A stretch of 64,000 nt of DNA from an uncultured Nocardioides sp. GTDB lineage: Bacteria; Actinomycetota; Actinomycetes; Propionibacteriales; Nocardioidaceae. The stretch covers positions 62,001 to 126,000 of the forward strand of contig NZ_CANKYS010000005.1 of NCBI RefSeq assembly GCF_947488025.1, given 5' to 3'. Shown in pieces: positions 17,715-28,209 of this stretch. Within the stretch, counting starts at the first letter, position 1; every line of letters begins with the position of its first letter. Under the pieces are notes generated by a model that saw only the letters and a list, made by a program, of their open reading frames with translations, did not search any database and was not told the DNA's origin. The position numbers were made by a program, and so were the translations under genes.

Positions 17715-18176
17715 ATGACGGAGAAGGCCGCGCGGCAGCAGCCGTGGTCGGACGACGAGGTCCGGCACGGCCGGATCCTGGTCCTCAGCGACAACCCGAT
17801 CTCGCGGTCGATCGCCGCGATCGCGTCGACGGCCGGGCGCACCGTGGTGGTCGAGCCGGCCGACGACGGCGGGCCCGGTCTGGACCCGCAGCCGGGTGAC
17901 GCCGTGGTCCTGTGCGACCACGACGCCCCGGACGCACCCGCCGTGCTGCGGGCCGCGCTGGCCTCGGACGCGGCCTACGTCGCGATGATGGCCAGCCGCG
18001 GGCGATCGGCCGGCCTCCTGGCGGACCTGACCGACGAGGGGGTCGACACCACCCGGCTCCACGTGCCGGCCGGCCTCGACCTCGGCGGCAAGGGGCCGGG
18101 CGAGATCGCCCTCTCCGTGGTGGCCGAGATCGTCGCCGGGTCCTACGGCCGTCCCGGCGGCCCGATGCGCGGCTGA
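17715..18176 (+). CDS. XdhC/CoxI C-terminal (Rossmann) domain protein
   Basis: A 153-residue stand-alone version of the XdhC C-terminal domain. The segment AYVAMMASRGRSAGLLADL followed by a late PAGLDLGGKGPGEIALSVVAEIVA is typical of that domain, which helps insert molybdenum cofactor into xanthine or CO dehydrogenases. The N-terminal XdhC_CoxI domain is absent and no molybdenum enzyme is visible nearby. ATG 17715 is preferred over the overlapping GTG 17706. It is followed four bases later by the winged-helix gene, so they are probably one transcript. Confidence 0.75.
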   Translation: MTEKAARQQPWSDDEVRHGRILVLSDNPISRSIAAIASTAGRTVVVEPADDGGPGLDPQPGDAVVLCDHDAPDAPAVLRAALASDAAYVAMMASRGRSAGLLADLTDEGVDTTRLHVPAGLDLGGKGPGEIALSVVAEIVAGSYGRPGGPMRG

Positions 18177-18179
18177 GCG

Positions 18180-19271
18180 GTGGCGCTGACGTGGGACGAC
18201 CTGTCCGCCGCGTCCGTGGCCCGGCAGTTCCCCGACACCCCGGGCACGGTGGCGGAGCGGGTGCATGCCATCGGTGACCTGCAGACCCAGACGGCCCGCT
18301 CCGCGTTCATCGGGCTCGGCGCTCGCTTCCCGGGCGTGAGCCGGGCAGAGATCGTCGCCGCCTACGAGGACGGTGGGATCGTCCGCGGCAGCACGGTCCG
18401 CGGCACCGTCCACACGGCCTCGCCCGAGGCGTACACCGTGCTGGCGGAGGCCACTCGCGTCGGACAGCACGGACGGTGGGCACGCCTGCTGGGCATCACC
18501 GAGGAACAGATGGCCGGTCTCTGGGCCTCCGTCGAGGACCATGCCCGCGAGTGGCGCACGCCCGACGAGCTGCGTGCCCATGTCGCCGACTGGCTGACCC
18601 GCCACGCGCCCGCCTCGCTGGAGGCCGCCGCCGCCGGCCCGGGCCGCTACCTCGGCTTCGCCCACGGTGCCCTCGTCCGCCGTCCGGCCTCGGGCAACCG
18701 CTGGGAGGGGCAGGGCAAGCCGGTCTACGCAACCTTCGAGCGCACCGGCCCGGCCACGATCGCCGACGTCGTACGCCTCCACCTCCGCGCCCACGGACCC
18801 TCGTCGCGGCAGGACGTCGCCTGGTGGGCCGGCATCCCGCTCGCGGCGGTCGAGGACGGGCTCGCCGAGCTGGACGTCGTCGAGCAGGCCGGGCCGGAGG
18901 GCAGGGCGTACGTCGACCTGCCGGACGCGCCGGCGCCGCGGGACCTGCCGGGCGTGCGCCTGCTGCCGGAGTTCGACGCGCTGCTGTGCGGCTACGACTC
19001 CCGGGCCCGCGACCGCTTCGTGACGTCCGAGCACCACCGGCGGCTCTGGAACGAGTCCAACGGGATGCTGCTCCCGCCGCTGCTCGTCGACGGTCGCATC
19101 ACCGGCTTCTGGCGAGCGGCGGGGACCGCGCGCCGCCGACCGCTGGAGGTGACGTGGTTCGCGCGGACGAGGCGGCCGCGCCGGGCCGAGCTCGACGAGC
19201 CGGTGGCCGCGCTCGAGACCGCGCTCGACATCACCGTGACCGAGGTGACGCTCACCCGCGAGGCGGTCTGA
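18180..19271 (+). CDS. Winged-helix DNA-binding protein (HTH_42 / AlkX-YcaQ-like)
   Basis: A 363-residue protein of the winged-helix family related to the DNA glycosylases AlkX and YcaQ. It shows the N-terminal DLQTQTARSAFIGLGAR region and the RGSTVRGTVHTASPEAY segment, and the central LLPEFDALLCGYDSR motif near residues 260-275 is a family hallmark. The family is linked to interstrand crosslink repair in some members, but specificity here is unknown. The start is GTG 18180. The 3' end overlaps the convergent AraC-type gene by 20 bases. Confidence 0.85.
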   Translation: MALTWDDLSAASVARQFPDTPGTVAERVHAIGDLQTQTARSAFIGLGARFPGVSRAEIVAAYEDGGIVRGSTVRGTVHTASPEAYTVLAEATRVGQHGRWARLLGITEEQMAGLWASVEDHAREWRTPDELRAHVADWLTRHAPASLEAAAAGPGRYLGFAHGALVRRPASGNRWEGQGKPVYATFERTGPATIADVVRLHLRAHGPSSRQDVAWWAGIPLAAVEDGLAELDVVEQAGPEGRAYVDLPDAPAPRDLPGVRLLPEFDALLCGYDSRARDRFVTSEHHRRLWNESNGMLLPPLLVDGRITGFWRAAGTARRRPLEVTWFARTRRPRRAELDEPVAALETALDITVTEVTLTREAV

Positions 19272-20124
19272 CGGTCCGGTCCCTCGGCTGGTCCCTGAGG
19301 TAGTCCCCCGGCGTCATCCCGGTGACGGTGCGGAAGTCGTGGGTGAAGTGGGCCTGGTCGGCGTAGCCCAGGTCGGCGGCCACCTCCGCCAGCGTGCCGC
19401 GTCCGGCCTTGAGGGCCTCGACCGCGTCGTGCAGGCGGCGTCGCTGCAGGAGCCACTTGGGGCTCAGCCCGATGCGCTGCTCCACCAGCCGCTGCAGGCT
19501 GCGCTCGGACAGTCCCGCCTCGCGGGCCAGCTCGTCGACCCGGGTGACCTCCGGGTGCTCGGCGAGCCAGGACACCAGCCGGTTGACCAGCAGGCCGGAG
19601 GCGTCCACGGGCAGGCGGGTGGCCAGCCACGACTCCATGCGTGCGATCGATGCGAGGTGGGCGGCGGGGTCGTGCGGGTCGTCCTGCATCGCGGCGCGCA
19701 CGTCGTCGACCAGGGCACCCCCCGACCGACCGTCGGGCAGGAGGTCGGCCAGCTCGATCCACGTGTCGGTGACCTCGGCGACCGACCGGCCCAGCACCAG
19801 CCGGCCGGCGGCCGGGCTGAGCATCGTGCCGACCGCCCAGCCGTCACCCTCCAGCGTCACGCTCGACCGCCCGCGGGTGACGCCGTAGAAGCGGGCGTAG
19901 GTGTTGCTGACGACCACCAGGCAGACCGGGTGCTGGAGGGTGCTCTGCGTCGACGGCTCGGTCAACGACCAGACCGGGACCCAGTAGCGCTCGACCAGGT
20001 CGACGAGGTGGCTGCTCGGGGCGTAGCGGTGGATCGGCGGCGAGGGACGGCTCACCCCGGTCAGGTGGGCCCGGTCGATCGGGTCCACCGGCTGCGGTCC
20101 GCCCGCCCCCGTCCGGCTGGTCAT
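19252..20124 (-). CDS. AraC-family transcriptional regulator
   Basis: A 290-residue regulator. An N-terminal cupin-like sensing domain (about residues 25-180) is followed by a C-terminal pair of AraC helix-turn-helix motifs (about 195-280, with VDELAREAGLSERSLQRL and LAEVAADLGYADQAHFTHDF). The start ATG 20124 is immediately beside a 7-base inverted repeat in the region shared with the divergent DinB-like gene, which suggests it controls that gene and itself. Ligand unknown. Confidence 0.93.
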   Translation of the reverse strand: MTSRTGAGGPQPVDPIDRAHLTGVSRPSPPIHRYAPSSHLVDLVERYWVPVWSLTEPSTQSTLQHPVCLVVVSNTYARFYGVTRGRSSVTLEGDGWAVGTMLSPAAGRLVLGRSVAEVTDTWIELADLLPDGRSGGALVDDVRAAMQDDPHDPAAHLASIARMESWLATRLPVDASGLLVNRLVSWLAEHPEVTRVDELAREAGLSERSLQRLVEQRIGLSPKWLLQRRRLHDAVEALKAGRGTLAEVAADLGYADQAHFTHDFRTVTGMTPGDYLRDQPRDRTVRPPRG

Positions 20125-20154
20125 GTGTCGGATTATCACAATCCCCACCGACAC
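20125..20154. promoter_or_regulatory. Inverted repeat between AraC regulator and DinB-like gene
   Basis: GTGTCGG and CCGACAC separated by 16 bases, with a nested GGATT-N5-AATCC. It fills most of the 51-base divergent intergenic region and could be the AraC-type operator. Confidence 0.4.
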
Positions 20155-20175
20155 CCGCGCGGCGAGAGTGGAGCC

Positions 20176-20769
20176 ATGACGCAGACGACCCTCACCACCG
20201 ACCACCACCTCTCCCTCTTCCAGCAGCGCGCCGACCGGTTCGCCGAGGTCCTCGACGCCGTCGATGGCTCCGGCGGCCACTGGGACGTGCCCTCGCCGTG
20301 CGAGGGCTGGAGCGCCCGCGACGTCGTCGCCCACGTGCTGGAGACCCAGCGCGCCTTCCTGGACCGGCAGGGCCTGGACGCGGGCCCCGAGCCCGACCTC
20401 TCCGACCCGGCCGCCGCGTGGCGGGCGCAGCGCGCGCACGTCACCTCGGTCCTCGGGGACGACGGCGTGGCCGCCCGGGAGTACGACGGCTACTTCGGCC
20501 CGACGACGATCGCCGCCACGATCGCCGACTTCTACGGCTGGGACCTCGTCGTCCACGGGTCCGACGTCGCGCGTGCCACCGGCCAGGCGTGGTCCGTCAG
20601 CGAGGCCGAGGCCGCCGCCCTGCACGCCACGGCCGACGGCTGGGGACCGGCGTTGCACTCCGAGGGCGTGTGCGCCGACGCGGTCCAGGTCGGCGACGAC
20701 GCCTCGGTGACCGACCGGCTGCTCGCCCGGCTCGGCCGCGACCCGCGCTGGCAGCCGCCGGTCAGCTGA
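20176..20769 (+). CDS. TIGR03086 family metal-binding protein (mycothiol-type DinB fold)
   Basis: A 197-residue protein of the mycothiol-dependent maleylpyruvate isomerase/DinB-like group. The PSPCEGWSARDVVAHVLETQ segment near residues 38-57 carries the first metal histidine, and a later DLVVHGSDVARATG segment near 124-137 carries another. Family members bind a divalent metal and use mycothiol as thiol cofactor. The substrate is unknown. It is divergent from the AraC-type regulator and its 3' end overlaps hutD by eight bases. Confidence 0.85.
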   Translation: MTQTTLTTDHHLSLFQQRADRFAEVLDAVDGSGGHWDVPSPCEGWSARDVVAHVLETQRAFLDRQGLDAGPEPDLSDPAAAWRAQRAHVTSVLGDDGVAAREYDGYFGPTTIAATIADFYGWDLVVHGSDVARATGQAWSVSEAEAAALHATADGWGPALHSEGVCADAVQVGDDASVTDRLLARLGRDPRWQPPVS

Positions 20770-21276
20770 CCCGATCGAGCGTGACCACGGCGACGGTGCA
20801 CCGGCCGGCGACCTCGCCGGGGCCCAGGACGAGGCTGCCGGTCTCGAGGCCGTCGCGGGCGCCGGAGACGACGTACGCCGCCTGGTCCGCCGCGACCGGG
20901 AGGGTCGAGGACCGCCCCAGCTCCAGGACGGTGACGTGGGGCCGGACGCGCGCCGGGTCGACGACGACGTTCAGCACGCGTACGGGCCCCTCCGGCACGG
21001 ACGCCACGGTGGACGCGTCGCCCGAGAAGGCGAACGGCCGCTGCGGCTCGACGACCTGCGCGTCGCCGTCCACCTGCAGGTCCAGCACCGGACCTTCGAC
21101 GACGGTCAGCAGGCGCTGCCGGCCGGCGAACGTCGAGAACGGCCCGTCGCGGTCGACGTCGGCGAGGCTGATCCGCCACGCGCCGTCGTCGGCGACCGCG
21201 AGCTCGCGCGTCGTGCCGCCGCCGTTGGCCCACGGCCGGGGACGCACGTCGGCGGCACGGACCGTCCGGGCGCCGG

Positions 21277-21280
<4 letters not shown>
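20762..21280 (-). CDS. hutD: HutD/Ves family protein
   Basis: A 172-residue bicupin-like protein. The [16 protein letters not shown] motif near residues 14-29 is the family signature, and [19 protein letters not shown] follows. HutD is found with histidine-utilisation genes, where it is thought to set an upper limit on pathway intermediates; no hut gene is nearby here. The start ATG 21280 overlaps the lepA stop by four bases, so it rides on the lepA transcript. Confidence 0.88.
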
Positions 21281-23151
<1,871 letters not shown>

Positions 23152-23261
23152 GGACTGCTTTCAGGAGTACGACGGCGGGGTCGGGTCATTCTTCCACGCG
23201 GGCCGCGGCCCGCCGAACCGGCGACGTGGGAGCAGGTGCAGCCGGACGCTAGCGTGCAGCG

Positions 23262-24200
23262 GTGACCTCTCGGACCGGAACGACCCTTCCCCTGGTCCCG
23301 GCAGCGGCATTCGTGCTCGTGTGGTCGTCCGGCTACATCTCCGGACCCGCCGCTGTCGACGCGGCGGGCCCCTTCTCGGTGCTCGGGTGGCGGTTCGTCC
23401 TGGCGGCGCTCCTCGCCGCGGGACTGGCGGTGGCGCTGCGGAGGCCCACCCGGATGGACCGGGACACGCTGCGACGGGTCGCCGCCGTCGGCTTCGTGAT
23501 GAACGCCGTCCAGTTCGGCCTGATGTACGTCGCGTTCGACCTCGGGCTCGGCGCGACACTGGCCTCGCTCCTCCACGCCCTCAGCCCCGTCCTGACCGCC
23601 CTGCTGGCGGCGGCGATCCTGGGCGAACGGGTCTCCCCGCTCCAGGTCGCCGGCTTCGCGATCGGCGTCGTGGGGGTGTTGCTCGTGCTCGGGGCGGACC
23701 TCGGCCACGCCGGTGGCCCGGTCGCGGTGCTCGTCGGGTGCCTCAGCATGCTCACCCTCAGCCTCGGCACCCTCGGCCAGCGCTGGATCGGTGCGCAGCC
23801 CGACCTGCTGTGGTCCGCCGCGGTGCAGTTCGCCGTGTCCGCTCCCCCGCTGCTGGCGCTCGGGTGGATCACCGAGGGCGTCTGGCCGGTCACCGACACC
23901 CGCCAGGCGGTGGTCTCGGTGCTGTACCTGGCGGTCGTGAACTCGATCGTCGGCCTGGTGCTGCTGGCCGTGCTCGTGCTGCGCGGCGGATCGGGCGCGG
24001 CGGCCAGCCTCTTCTTCCTGAGCCCGCCGGTCACCGCCGTCCTCGCCTGGCTGGTGCTCGACGAGACGCTCTCGCCCACCCAGCTCGTCGGCCTCGTGGT
24101 CGCGGTGGTGGGGGTGGGCGCGGCCACCCGCACCCGTCGTACGCCGGTGCCGGTCCCCGCGTCCCAGCAGGACCCTCAGGACCCGGTCGGCACCCAGTAG
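23262..24200 (+). CDS. EamA-family drug/metabolite transporter
   Basis: A 312-residue membrane protein with about ten predicted transmembrane helices and two EamA repeats (about residues 10-145 and 155-295). Family members export amino acids, metabolites or drugs; substrate unknown. The start is GTG 23262, 110 bases from the divergent lepA. The 3' end overlaps the convergent GNAT gene by 25 bases. Confidence 0.88.
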   Translation: MTSRTGTTLPLVPAAAFVLVWSSGYISGPAAVDAAGPFSVLGWRFVLAALLAAGLAVALRRPTRMDRDTLRRVAAVGFVMNAVQFGLMYVAFDLGLGATLASLLHALSPVLTALLAAAILGERVSPLQVAGFAIGVVGVLLVLGADLGHAGGPVAVLVGCLSMLTLSLGTLGQRWIGAQPDLLWSAAVQFAVSAPPLLALGWITEGVWPVTDTRQAVVSVLYLAVVNSIVGLVLLAVLVLRGGSGAAASLFFLSPPVTAVLAWLVLDETLSPTQLVGLVVAVVGVGAATRTRRTPVPVPASQQDPQDPVGTQ

Positions 24201-24706
24201 CGCCGCTTCACCCCGCGCACGTCCTCGAGCACGCCGCCCGCCGCCTCGATGACCCGGACCGAGCCGACGTTGTCGTCGTCGCAGGTGACCAGGGCCGGGT
24301 CGATGCCGAGCCCGCGCGCCCACGGCAGCGCGTGCTGCAGCATCGCGGTCGCGTGGCCCTCGCGCCGCCGCGTCGGGCGCACGTCGTAGCCGATGTGCCC
24401 GCCCACGTCGAGCAGGAAGTCGTTGAGCCGGTGCCGGATCGCGATCCGGCCCAGGTAGTCCTCGCCGTCGACCCACCACAGCGTCGTGCACGGCACGTGC
24501 CACTCGGGGCGCGGGGTGTCCTCGGCGGCGTCGGCGCGCACGGCCGCGGCGAAGGCGGCGAAGGCTTCGGGGTCCTTCCATCCGGGCGCGTGGTGCTCGA
24601 TCCACGCGGCCGTCTGGGTGGACTCCGCACCCTCGGCGACGAACTCGTCCATCGCCTCCAGGAACGACTCGCGGACAGTGGTGGTCGGCAGCACGAGCTC
24701 AGGCAT
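24176..24706 (-). CDS. GNAT family N-acetyltransferase
   Basis: A 176-residue acetyltransferase. The C-terminal half has the acetyl-CoA binding segment HIGYDVRPTRRREGHATAML near residues 104-123 and a CDDDNVGSVRVIEAAGG segment near 142-158. The substrate is unknown, probably a small amine. ATG 24706 gives the normal length; longer in-frame extension is antisense to the neighbouring kinase. It is divergent from the kinase gene 84 bases away. Confidence 0.85.
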   Translation of the reverse strand: MPELVLPTTTVRESFLEAMDEFVAEGAESTQTAAWIEHHAPGWKDPEAFAAFAAAVRADAAEDTPRPEWHVPCTTLWWVDGEDYLGRIAIRHRLNDFLLDVGGHIGYDVRPTRRREGHATAMLQHALPWARGLGIDPALVTCDDDNVGSVRVIEAAGGVLEDVRGVKRRYWVPTGS

Positions 24707-24790
24707 GGCACCAGTCTTGCGGGCCGCCCGCCCGGGCCTCCACCCGATATCCGGTCGTGGCGCGCAGCAGGCGTGAGGAAGGATGCCGCC

Positions 24791-25753
24791 ATGGCCCGCT
24801 CCTCCTCGATCGCCCCCTACCCCGCCCCGCACGGGAAGACCGCCCGCCGGCTCGAGTGGTCCTTCCTGCCGCCCCACCTGCGGGCCTGGATCGAGCGCAG
24901 GTGCGGGTCGCCCGTCGTCTCGGCGATCTCCCAGACGAGCGGCTTCACGCCGGGCTTCGCGTCCGTGCTGGTGTGCGAGGACGGGTCGCGCCACTTCGTG
25001 AAGGCGGCCTCGGTCAAGGCGCAGCGGATGTTCGCCGACTCCTACCGCGAGGAGGCGCGCAAGCTCGCCGCCCTGCCGGCGGACGTCCCCGCCCCGCGCC
25101 TGCGGTGGCACCTCGACGACGACTGGGTGGTCCTCGGCATCGAGTACGTCGCCGCCCGCGCGCCGCACCGACCGTGGCGAGCCGACGACCTCGACGCGCT
25201 GCTCGACTCCCTCGAGGTCGTCGCCGACGTGGTGACGCCGCCCCCTGCGGGGCTGGAGCTCGACACCGCGGCGAAGGACTTCGCGCCGCTCCTCGAGGGC
25301 TGGCCGGCGCTGCGCGAACGGCGTACGGACCTCGGCGTGGAACGGCTCGCGGAGGCCGAGGCCCTGGCACACCGCTACGCCGACGTCGTCGGCGGGGACA
25401 CCCTGGTCCACACCGACGTCCGCTCCGACAACGTCCTCATCGACCCCGAGGGCCGGGCCCTGGTCTGCGACTGGAACTGGCCGGTGCGCGGAGCCGCGTG
25501 GTTCGACTCCTTCGCCGCGCTGATCGGGCCGCGGGGCGAGGGACTCGACGTCGAGGCCGTGATCGCCGGGCGTCGGCTGCTGCGCGACGTCGACCCGGAG
25601 GCGTTCGACGTCAACCTCGCGCTCTACGTCGGCTACTTCCTCACCCAGTGCGAGCTGCCGGTGCCGCCGTCGTCGCCGCACATCCGCGACCACCAGCGCT
25701 GGCAGGGCGAGGTGTGCTGGGACTGGCTGGCCGAGCGGCGGGGCTGGGTGTGA
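24791..25753 (+). CDS. Phosphotransferase-family kinase (APH-like), first of tandem pair
   Basis: A 320-residue kinase-fold protein. The catalytic loop LVHTDVRSDNVL (Asp209, Asn214) and metal-binding CDWNW (Asp227) are present. Substrate unknown; this broad family includes aminoglycoside kinases and small-molecule kinases. ATG 24791 is the family-length start. It overlaps the next kinase by four bases (GTGA at 25750-25753), and the two share N-terminal pattern and fold, which suggests ancient tandem duplication. I see no signs of recent transfer. Confidence 0.82.
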   Translation: MARSSSIAPYPAPHGKTARRLEWSFLPPHLRAWIERRCGSPVVSAISQTSGFTPGFASVLVCEDGSRHFVKAASVKAQRMFADSYREEARKLAALPADVPAPRLRWHLDDDWVVLGIEYVAARAPHRPWRADDLDALLDSLEVVADVVTPPPAGLELDTAAKDFAPLLEGWPALRERRTDLGVERLAEAEALAHRYADVVGGDTLVHTDVRSDNVLIDPEGRALVCDWNWPVRGAAWFDSFAALIGPRGEGLDVEAVIAGRRLLRDVDPEAFDVNLALYVGYFLTQCELPVPPSSPHIRDHQRWQGEVCWDWLAERRGWV

Positions 25754-26694
25754 CCGCCCCGCGCGCGGTCGGCGTCCGCCTCACCTACGACGCCGTCCCC
25801 GCCGCGGTGCGCGCCTGGGTCGAGGACCGGCTCGGCTCGCCGGTCGTCGGCACGGCCGAGCAGGTCGGCGGGATGTCGCCGGGGTGTGCGACGCGGGTGA
25901 CCTGCGCCGACGGCACCCGCGCCTTCGTCAAGGCGGTCGGCGCCGAGCTCAACCCCGACACGCCCGGCCTGTTCCGGCGGGAGATCGGCGTGCTCCGCCA
26001 CCTCGGCGAGCACGAGCTGTGGGCGCGGCTGCTGGCGTCGTACGACGACGGAGCCTGGGTCGCGCTGCTGATCGAGGACGTCGAGGGGCGCCACCCCGAC
26101 TTCACCGACGACGCGGAGCTCGAGGCCGTGCTCACCGGGGTCGACCGGCTCGCCGATGTGCTGCAGCACCGCGACGTCCCGTCGTCGGTGGACCTCGTCG
26201 ACGTCGCACACGTCCTCGGGAAGTGGGCGGACTCCCTCGCCACGCTCGACAGTGCTCCACCCTCGACGCCGGTGCCGGACTGGTTGCGCGCCGACCCCGA
26301 GGGCTGGGCCGGGGTGCTGCGCGAGCAGGCCGCGCTCCCGATGCCTCACGTCGTGCACTGGGACATCCGCATCGACAACCTGCTGCGCCGTCCGGGCGGC
26401 GAGATCGTCTTCCTCGACTGGGGCACCACGGCGCGGGGACCCGCGTGGGCCGACCCGGTCCTGGCCCGGCTCGAGCGGGTCGACGACCCGTGGTTCGACA
26501 CCTCCACCGCGTCGTCCCCCACGCTCGCGGAGGCCGGTGACGAGGTCGTCACCGCCTTCCTCGCCGGCTTCGGCGCGCACCTCGCGGTGCGCTCGGTGGT
26601 CGCGGTCGACCTCAACCTCCCCACGCTCAACGATTTCCGCATCCGTGAGTCGCGCAGGATGCTGGAGGCCGTCGCCCGACGCAGCGGGCGCTGA
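25750..26694 (+). CDS. Phosphotransferase-family kinase (APH-like), second of tandem pair
   Basis: A 314-residue kinase-fold protein. The catalytic loop VVHWDIRIDNLL (His203, Asp205, Asn210) and FLDWGTT (Asp223) are intact. It resembles the preceding gene in the N-terminal region (the phrase RAWVEDRLGSPVV against RAWIERRCGSPVV), but the two have diverged well beyond a recent copy. The GTG start overlaps the preceding stop, so the pair is co-translated. Substrate unknown. Confidence 0.82.
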   Translation: MTAPRAVGVRLTYDAVPAAVRAWVEDRLGSPVVGTAEQVGGMSPGCATRVTCADGTRAFVKAVGAELNPDTPGLFRREIGVLRHLGEHELWARLLASYDDGAWVALLIEDVEGRHPDFTDDAELEAVLTGVDRLADVLQHRDVPSSVDLVDVAHVLGKWADSLATLDSAPPSTPVPDWLRADPEGWAGVLREQAALPMPHVVHWDIRIDNLLRRPGGEIVFLDWGTTARGPAWADPVLARLERVDDPWFDTSTASSPTLAEAGDEVVTAFLAGFGAHLAVRSVVAVDLNLPTLNDFRIRESRRMLEAVARRSGR

Positions 26695-26719
26695 CACGTC
26701 GCCCCGGCGCCCAGGCGAT

Positions 26720-26749
26720 TTGGGCGCTCACGAGGCGTGACGGTAGTGT
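26720..26749 (+). promoter_or_regulatory. Putative rpsT promoter
   Basis: TTGGGC at 26720-26725 and TAGTGT at 26744-26749 with an 18-base spacer, about 125 bases upstream of rpsT. The long leader between contains a GC-rich hairpin (around 26773-26802), suitable for S20 autoregulation; this is inference. Confidence 0.4.
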
Positions 26750-26874
26750 TCCTCACTGCATGTCCGGCGCCCGACCCTCTCCGTCTTGCGGGGAGGGGTC
26801 GCCAGGCAGCCGACAAGCACCAGACTTTCCCATTCCGGTCCAGCCCTTCCGGTCGAGCACTCAAGGATCCACAC

Positions 26875-27135
26875 GTGGCGAACATCAAGTCCCAGATCAA
26901 GCGCAACAAGCAGAACGAGAAGGCGCGCCAGCGCAACCAGGCTGTGAAGTCGCGCCTGAAGACCGCTGTGCGCCGGTTCCGCGAGCTGTCCGAGGCCGGC
27001 GACAAGGACGCCGCCACGGCTGCCGGTCGCGACGCGATGAAGGCCCTCGACAAGGCCGCCTCCAAGGGCGTCATCCACGCCAACCAGGCCGCCAACCGCA
27101 AGTCGTCGATCGCCAAGAAGGCCGCCTCGCTCTGA
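26875..27135 (+). CDS. rpsT: 30S ribosomal protein S20
   Basis: An 86-residue, lysine/arginine/alanine-rich helical protein beginning [18 protein letters not shown] and ending in an Ala/Lys-rich tail, typical of S20. It binds 16S rRNA early in 30S assembly. The start is GTG 26875. It stands alone on the plus strand, divergent in function from the kinases upstream, with a strong hairpin terminator 18 bases after the stop. It is convergent with holA, the usual arrangement. Confidence 0.98.
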   Translation: MANIKSQIKRNKQNEKARQRNQAVKSRLKTAVRRFRELSEAGDKDAATAAGRDAMKALDKAASKGVIHANQAANRKSSIAKKAASL

Positions 27136-27152
27136 CGCGGACCTTCACCTGC

Positions 27153-27182
27153 GACACCCGCCCCTCGTGGCGGGTGTTCTGC
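27153..27182 (+). terminator. rpsT terminator
   Basis: Nine-base perfect stem (ACACCCGCC / GGCGGGTGT) with a six-base loop, 18 bases after the rpsT stop, followed by TTCTGCATTT. Convergent holA transcription may also end here. Confidence 0.8.
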
Positions 27183-27210
27183 ATTTCCGGGGGTGGTCCC
27201 CTGAGTCCGC

Positions 27211-28197
27211 TCAGCGCCCGTCGCGCAGCCCCGCGACGGTGAGCACGAGCCGCTCGAGCGTGTAGGACGCGTCGTGGGCCTGGCCCTTGATGTCGGCGTC
27301 GGCGTGCGCGACGGCCCGGACCGCGGCGGCGATGCCCTCGGGACTCCACGAGCGTGACTGGTCGCGGACGGTGCGGACCTTCCAGGGCGGTACGCCGAGG
27401 TCGCGGGCGAGGTCGCCGTCGCGGGCGCCGCGCGGGGCGCCGAGGTAGCGCGCGAGGCTGCGCGCGGACGCCGCCATCGCCGAGGTGACCAGCACCGGGG
27501 AGGTCCCGGAGTCGAGCGCCCAGCGCAGCTCCTCGAGGGCCGCGGCGCGACGGCCGGCGAAGGCGGCGTCGGCGACGGTGAACGACTTGGCCTCGGCGCG
27601 GCCGCCGAAGTAGCGCTGGACCTTGTCGACGGTGAGCGGCTCGCCGTGGAAGTCGTTGGTCAGCTGGTCGGCCGCGGCCGCCAGCGAGCGCAGGTCGGTG
27701 CCGACGGCCTGCACCAGGAACGCGGCCGCGTCGGAGTCGATCCGAGCGCCGTGCGAGGCGACCTCGGAGGTCACGAAGCCGACCATCTCGCTCGGCCTGA
27801 CCTCCTCCGACTTCACCTCGGTCACCGGCGACAGCTTGCGGAGCCTGGTCAGCACGCCGCTGCCCTTCTGCCCACCCGAGTGCACGAGCACGAGCGCCAC
27901 GTCGTCGGCCGGGGCCGCGCAGTAGTCGAGCAGCCCGTCGACGGACTCGTCAGGCAGGTCCTCCAGGCCGCGGACGATGACGCACCGGATGGAGGAGAAG
28001 AGCGACGGTGCCGACATCTCGCCCAAGGAGGCCAGGGTCAGGTCGGAGGCCGCCGACTCGGCCATCTCGGCCTCCGCGTCGTGGGCCCGGACGGCGTCGC
28101 GGACCGAGGCGACGGTGCGCGCGGAGAGGTATTCCTCCTTGCCCGTCACGAGGACGACGTGGCCGAGGACCTGCGCGGCGGAGGGAGTGCGAGCCAT
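27211..28197 (-). CDS. holA: DNA polymerase III subunit delta
   Basis: A 328-residue clamp-loader subunit that opens the beta clamp. The N-terminal P-loop-like fold (VLVTGKEEYLSARTVASV near residues 12-29) has a degenerate Walker motif, as expected for delta, and the C-terminal helical domain (about 230-325) is present. It lies immediately after comEC (12 bases) in the conserved comEA-comEC-holA order, so expression is probably shared. Confidence 0.95.
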   Translation of the reverse strand: MARTPSAAQVLGHVVLVTGKEEYLSARTVASVRDAVRAHDAEAEMAESAASDLTLASLGEMSAPSLFSSIRCVIVRGLEDLPDESVDGLLDYCAAPADDVALVLVHSGGQKGSGVLTRLRKLSPVTEVKSEEVRPSEMVGFVTSEVASHGARIDSDAAAFLVQAVGTDLRSLAAAADQLTNDFHGEPLTVDKVQRYFGGRAEAKSFTVADAAFAGRRAAALEELRWALDSGTSPVLVTSAMAASARSLARYLGAPRGARDGDLARDLGVPPWKVRTVRDQSRSWSPEGIAAAVRAVAHADADIKGQAHDASYTLERLVLTVAGLRDGR

Positions 28198-28209
28198 GGT
28201 GCGACCACC

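Noticed and set aside
24707..25693. Long minus-strand frame antisense to the first tandem kinase
   Set aside because: A GC-rich shadow frame; the kinase on the plus strand has intact motifs and the GNAT gene starts normally at 24706.
26773..26802. GC-rich hairpin in the rpsT leader as a riboswitch
   Set aside because: A hairpin can be drawn but has bulges and no known ligand-binding core; kept only as a comment on possible S20 autoregulation.
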